Shown here: positions 5,322-5,898 of the stretch, one piece after another | Layout of the letters: each line of letters starts with the position of its first letter | Position numbering within the stretch: position 1 is the first letter of the stretch | NCBI GenBank assembly: GCA_040376605.1 | Contig: JBEIQI010000198.1 | Location: forward strand, 1 to 5,898 | Reading direction: 5' to 3' | DNA: 5,898 bases | Source of the DNA: JANWKQ01 sp040376605 | Lineage (GTDB): Bacteria > Bacteroidota > Bacteroidia > CAIKAF01 | The notes under the pieces: generated by a model | Databases searched by the model: none | What the model was told of the DNA's origin: nothing | What the model saw: only the letters and a program-made list of their open reading frames with translations | Position numbers and translations under genes: made by a program

Positions 5322-5898
5322 TTAGAATGGATAACCTACTGCAATGTTGTATCGCACCATTTCGGGTGTCAGGTTTTTTATTACCCATCGATCTGTTCCA
5401 GACAATCTTGGATCTCTGAAGGGCAATGCCACATCAAATCTAAAAATAAAGAATCCGAAATTAAGACGTAAACCGGCACCTGCTCCAAAAGCAAATTCTT
5501 CAATAAATTTTTCGGTAAATTCTCCACCAATTCGATTGGGATCGGGACTTAAGAGCCAAATATTTCCAAAATCGGCAAAGATGGCGCCTTCTATAAATCG
5601 ATAAATTTTAGCCCTATATTCTGCATTCACCAGAATTTTAATATCTCCCACCTGATCCACTCTGGCCACAGCCGGATTGGAATAGGAACCGGGTCCCATA
5701 GTTCTTGGCAGAAATGCTCTTAGGTCATTACTACCTCCAATAAAAAATGCTTTCTCGAAAGGCATTACAATGGAGTTTCCGTAGGGAATTCCTACACCAA
5801 AAAATGTCCGAAAAGCAAAACTATGGTATTTATGTGGATGCAAATAATATCGAAAATCAAGTTCAGTTCGGAAATATTGGGCATATCGAATTCCACCA
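5322..5898 (-). CDS. C-terminal beta-barrel of a BamA/TamA-family outer-membrane protein, TamL-like (partial, runs off right edge)
   Basis: The frame is open from the right edge (codon 5897-5895) to TAA at 5324-5322, giving the last 191 residues; the gene begins outside the window. Omp85-family barrels insert or export proteins at the outer membrane.

Supporting motifs, counted from the window edge: FEKAFFIGGSNDLRAF (47-62), the equivalent of the VRGF motif with the Arg kept and Ala for Gly; RTMGPGSY (65-72); VGDIKILVNAEYR (83-95) and EGAIFADFGNIWLL (103-116), both typical of the Bacteroidota TamL-like branch; and alternating barrel strands to the end NIAVGYPF, with a terminal Phe as in outer-membrane beta signals.

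A TTG at 5843 should not be taken as the start because coding sequence continues through it. TamL versus another BamA-like paralogue cannot be decided without the N-terminus (POTRA domains, lipobox). Confidence 0.9.
   Translation of the reverse strand, partial: GGIRYAQYFRTELDFRYYLHPHKYHSFAFRTFFGVGIPYGNSIVMPFEKAFFIGGSNDLRAFLPRTMGPGSYSNPAVARVDQVGDIKILVNAEYRAKIYRFIEGAIFADFGNIWLLSPDPNRIGGEFTEKFIEEFAFGAGAGLRLNFGFFIFRFDVALPFRDPRLSGTDRWVIKNLTPEMVRYNIAVGYPF

Noticed and set aside
5344..5604. 86-codon open frame on the plus strand
   Set aside because: It is antisense to the conserved BamA/TamA barrel motifs and has no signal or domain of its own.
5322..5843. Treating the TTG at 5843 as the start of a complete 173-residue protein
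   Set aside because: The same frame stays open to the window edge and encodes another barrel strand (GGIRYAQYFRTELDFRYY), so the gene is partial.

Overview
The window looks like chromosomal DNA of a low-GC member of the Bacteroidota, probably Flavobacteriia or a related lineage. Four things point there: a large secreted protein ending in a type IX secretion (T9SS) type A-like C-terminal region, a TamL/BamA-like outer-membrane barrel with the Bacteroidota style of motifs, candidate promoters of the TTTG / TAnnTTTG type instead of TTGACA / TATAAT, and start sites without clear Shine-Dalgarno sequences. No mobile element, CRISPR array, tRNA or rRNA is visible.

Left part (1-2240). The last 27 codons of a rightward gene enter from the left edge. 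A 226-base gap with two inverted repeats follows. Then comes a leftward two-gene unit, read from a candidate promoter at 2161-2168: a small secreted protein of unknown function (2138-1764), overlapping by 8 bases a 486-residue Cys-rich secreted protein (1771-311) made of a CUB-like domain, a second beta-sandwich, an Fn3-like segment and a shortened T9SS C-terminal domain. The overlap suggests coupled translation and a shared job at the cell surface.

Middle (2240-3900). A 150-base patch with coding-like base composition and no start codon separates the leftward pair from a divergent, rightward multi-spanning membrane protein of the GT-C glycosyltransferase class (ArnT/PMT-like), with a DGDE motif in its first extracytoplasmic loop.

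Right part (3900-5898). Two lipoproteins follow on the + strand. The first has its own candidate promoter and ends at a strong intrinsic terminator. It is an internal duplication: two ~100-residue repeats, each with three cysteines at matching positions. The second is a short Ig-like lipoprotein. A 141-base, nearly symmetric inverted repeat then fills the convergent gap before the 3' end of a leftward TamL/BamA-type outer-membrane protein that runs off the right edge.

Nearly all the proteins here are predicted to be in the envelope or secreted (membrane GT, lipoproteins, outer-membrane barrel, T9SS cargo), but no single pathway ties them together. The best candidates for something undescribed are the duplicated six-cysteine lipoprotein, the secreted pair with the abbreviated sorting domain, and the long inverted repeat at 5169-5309.
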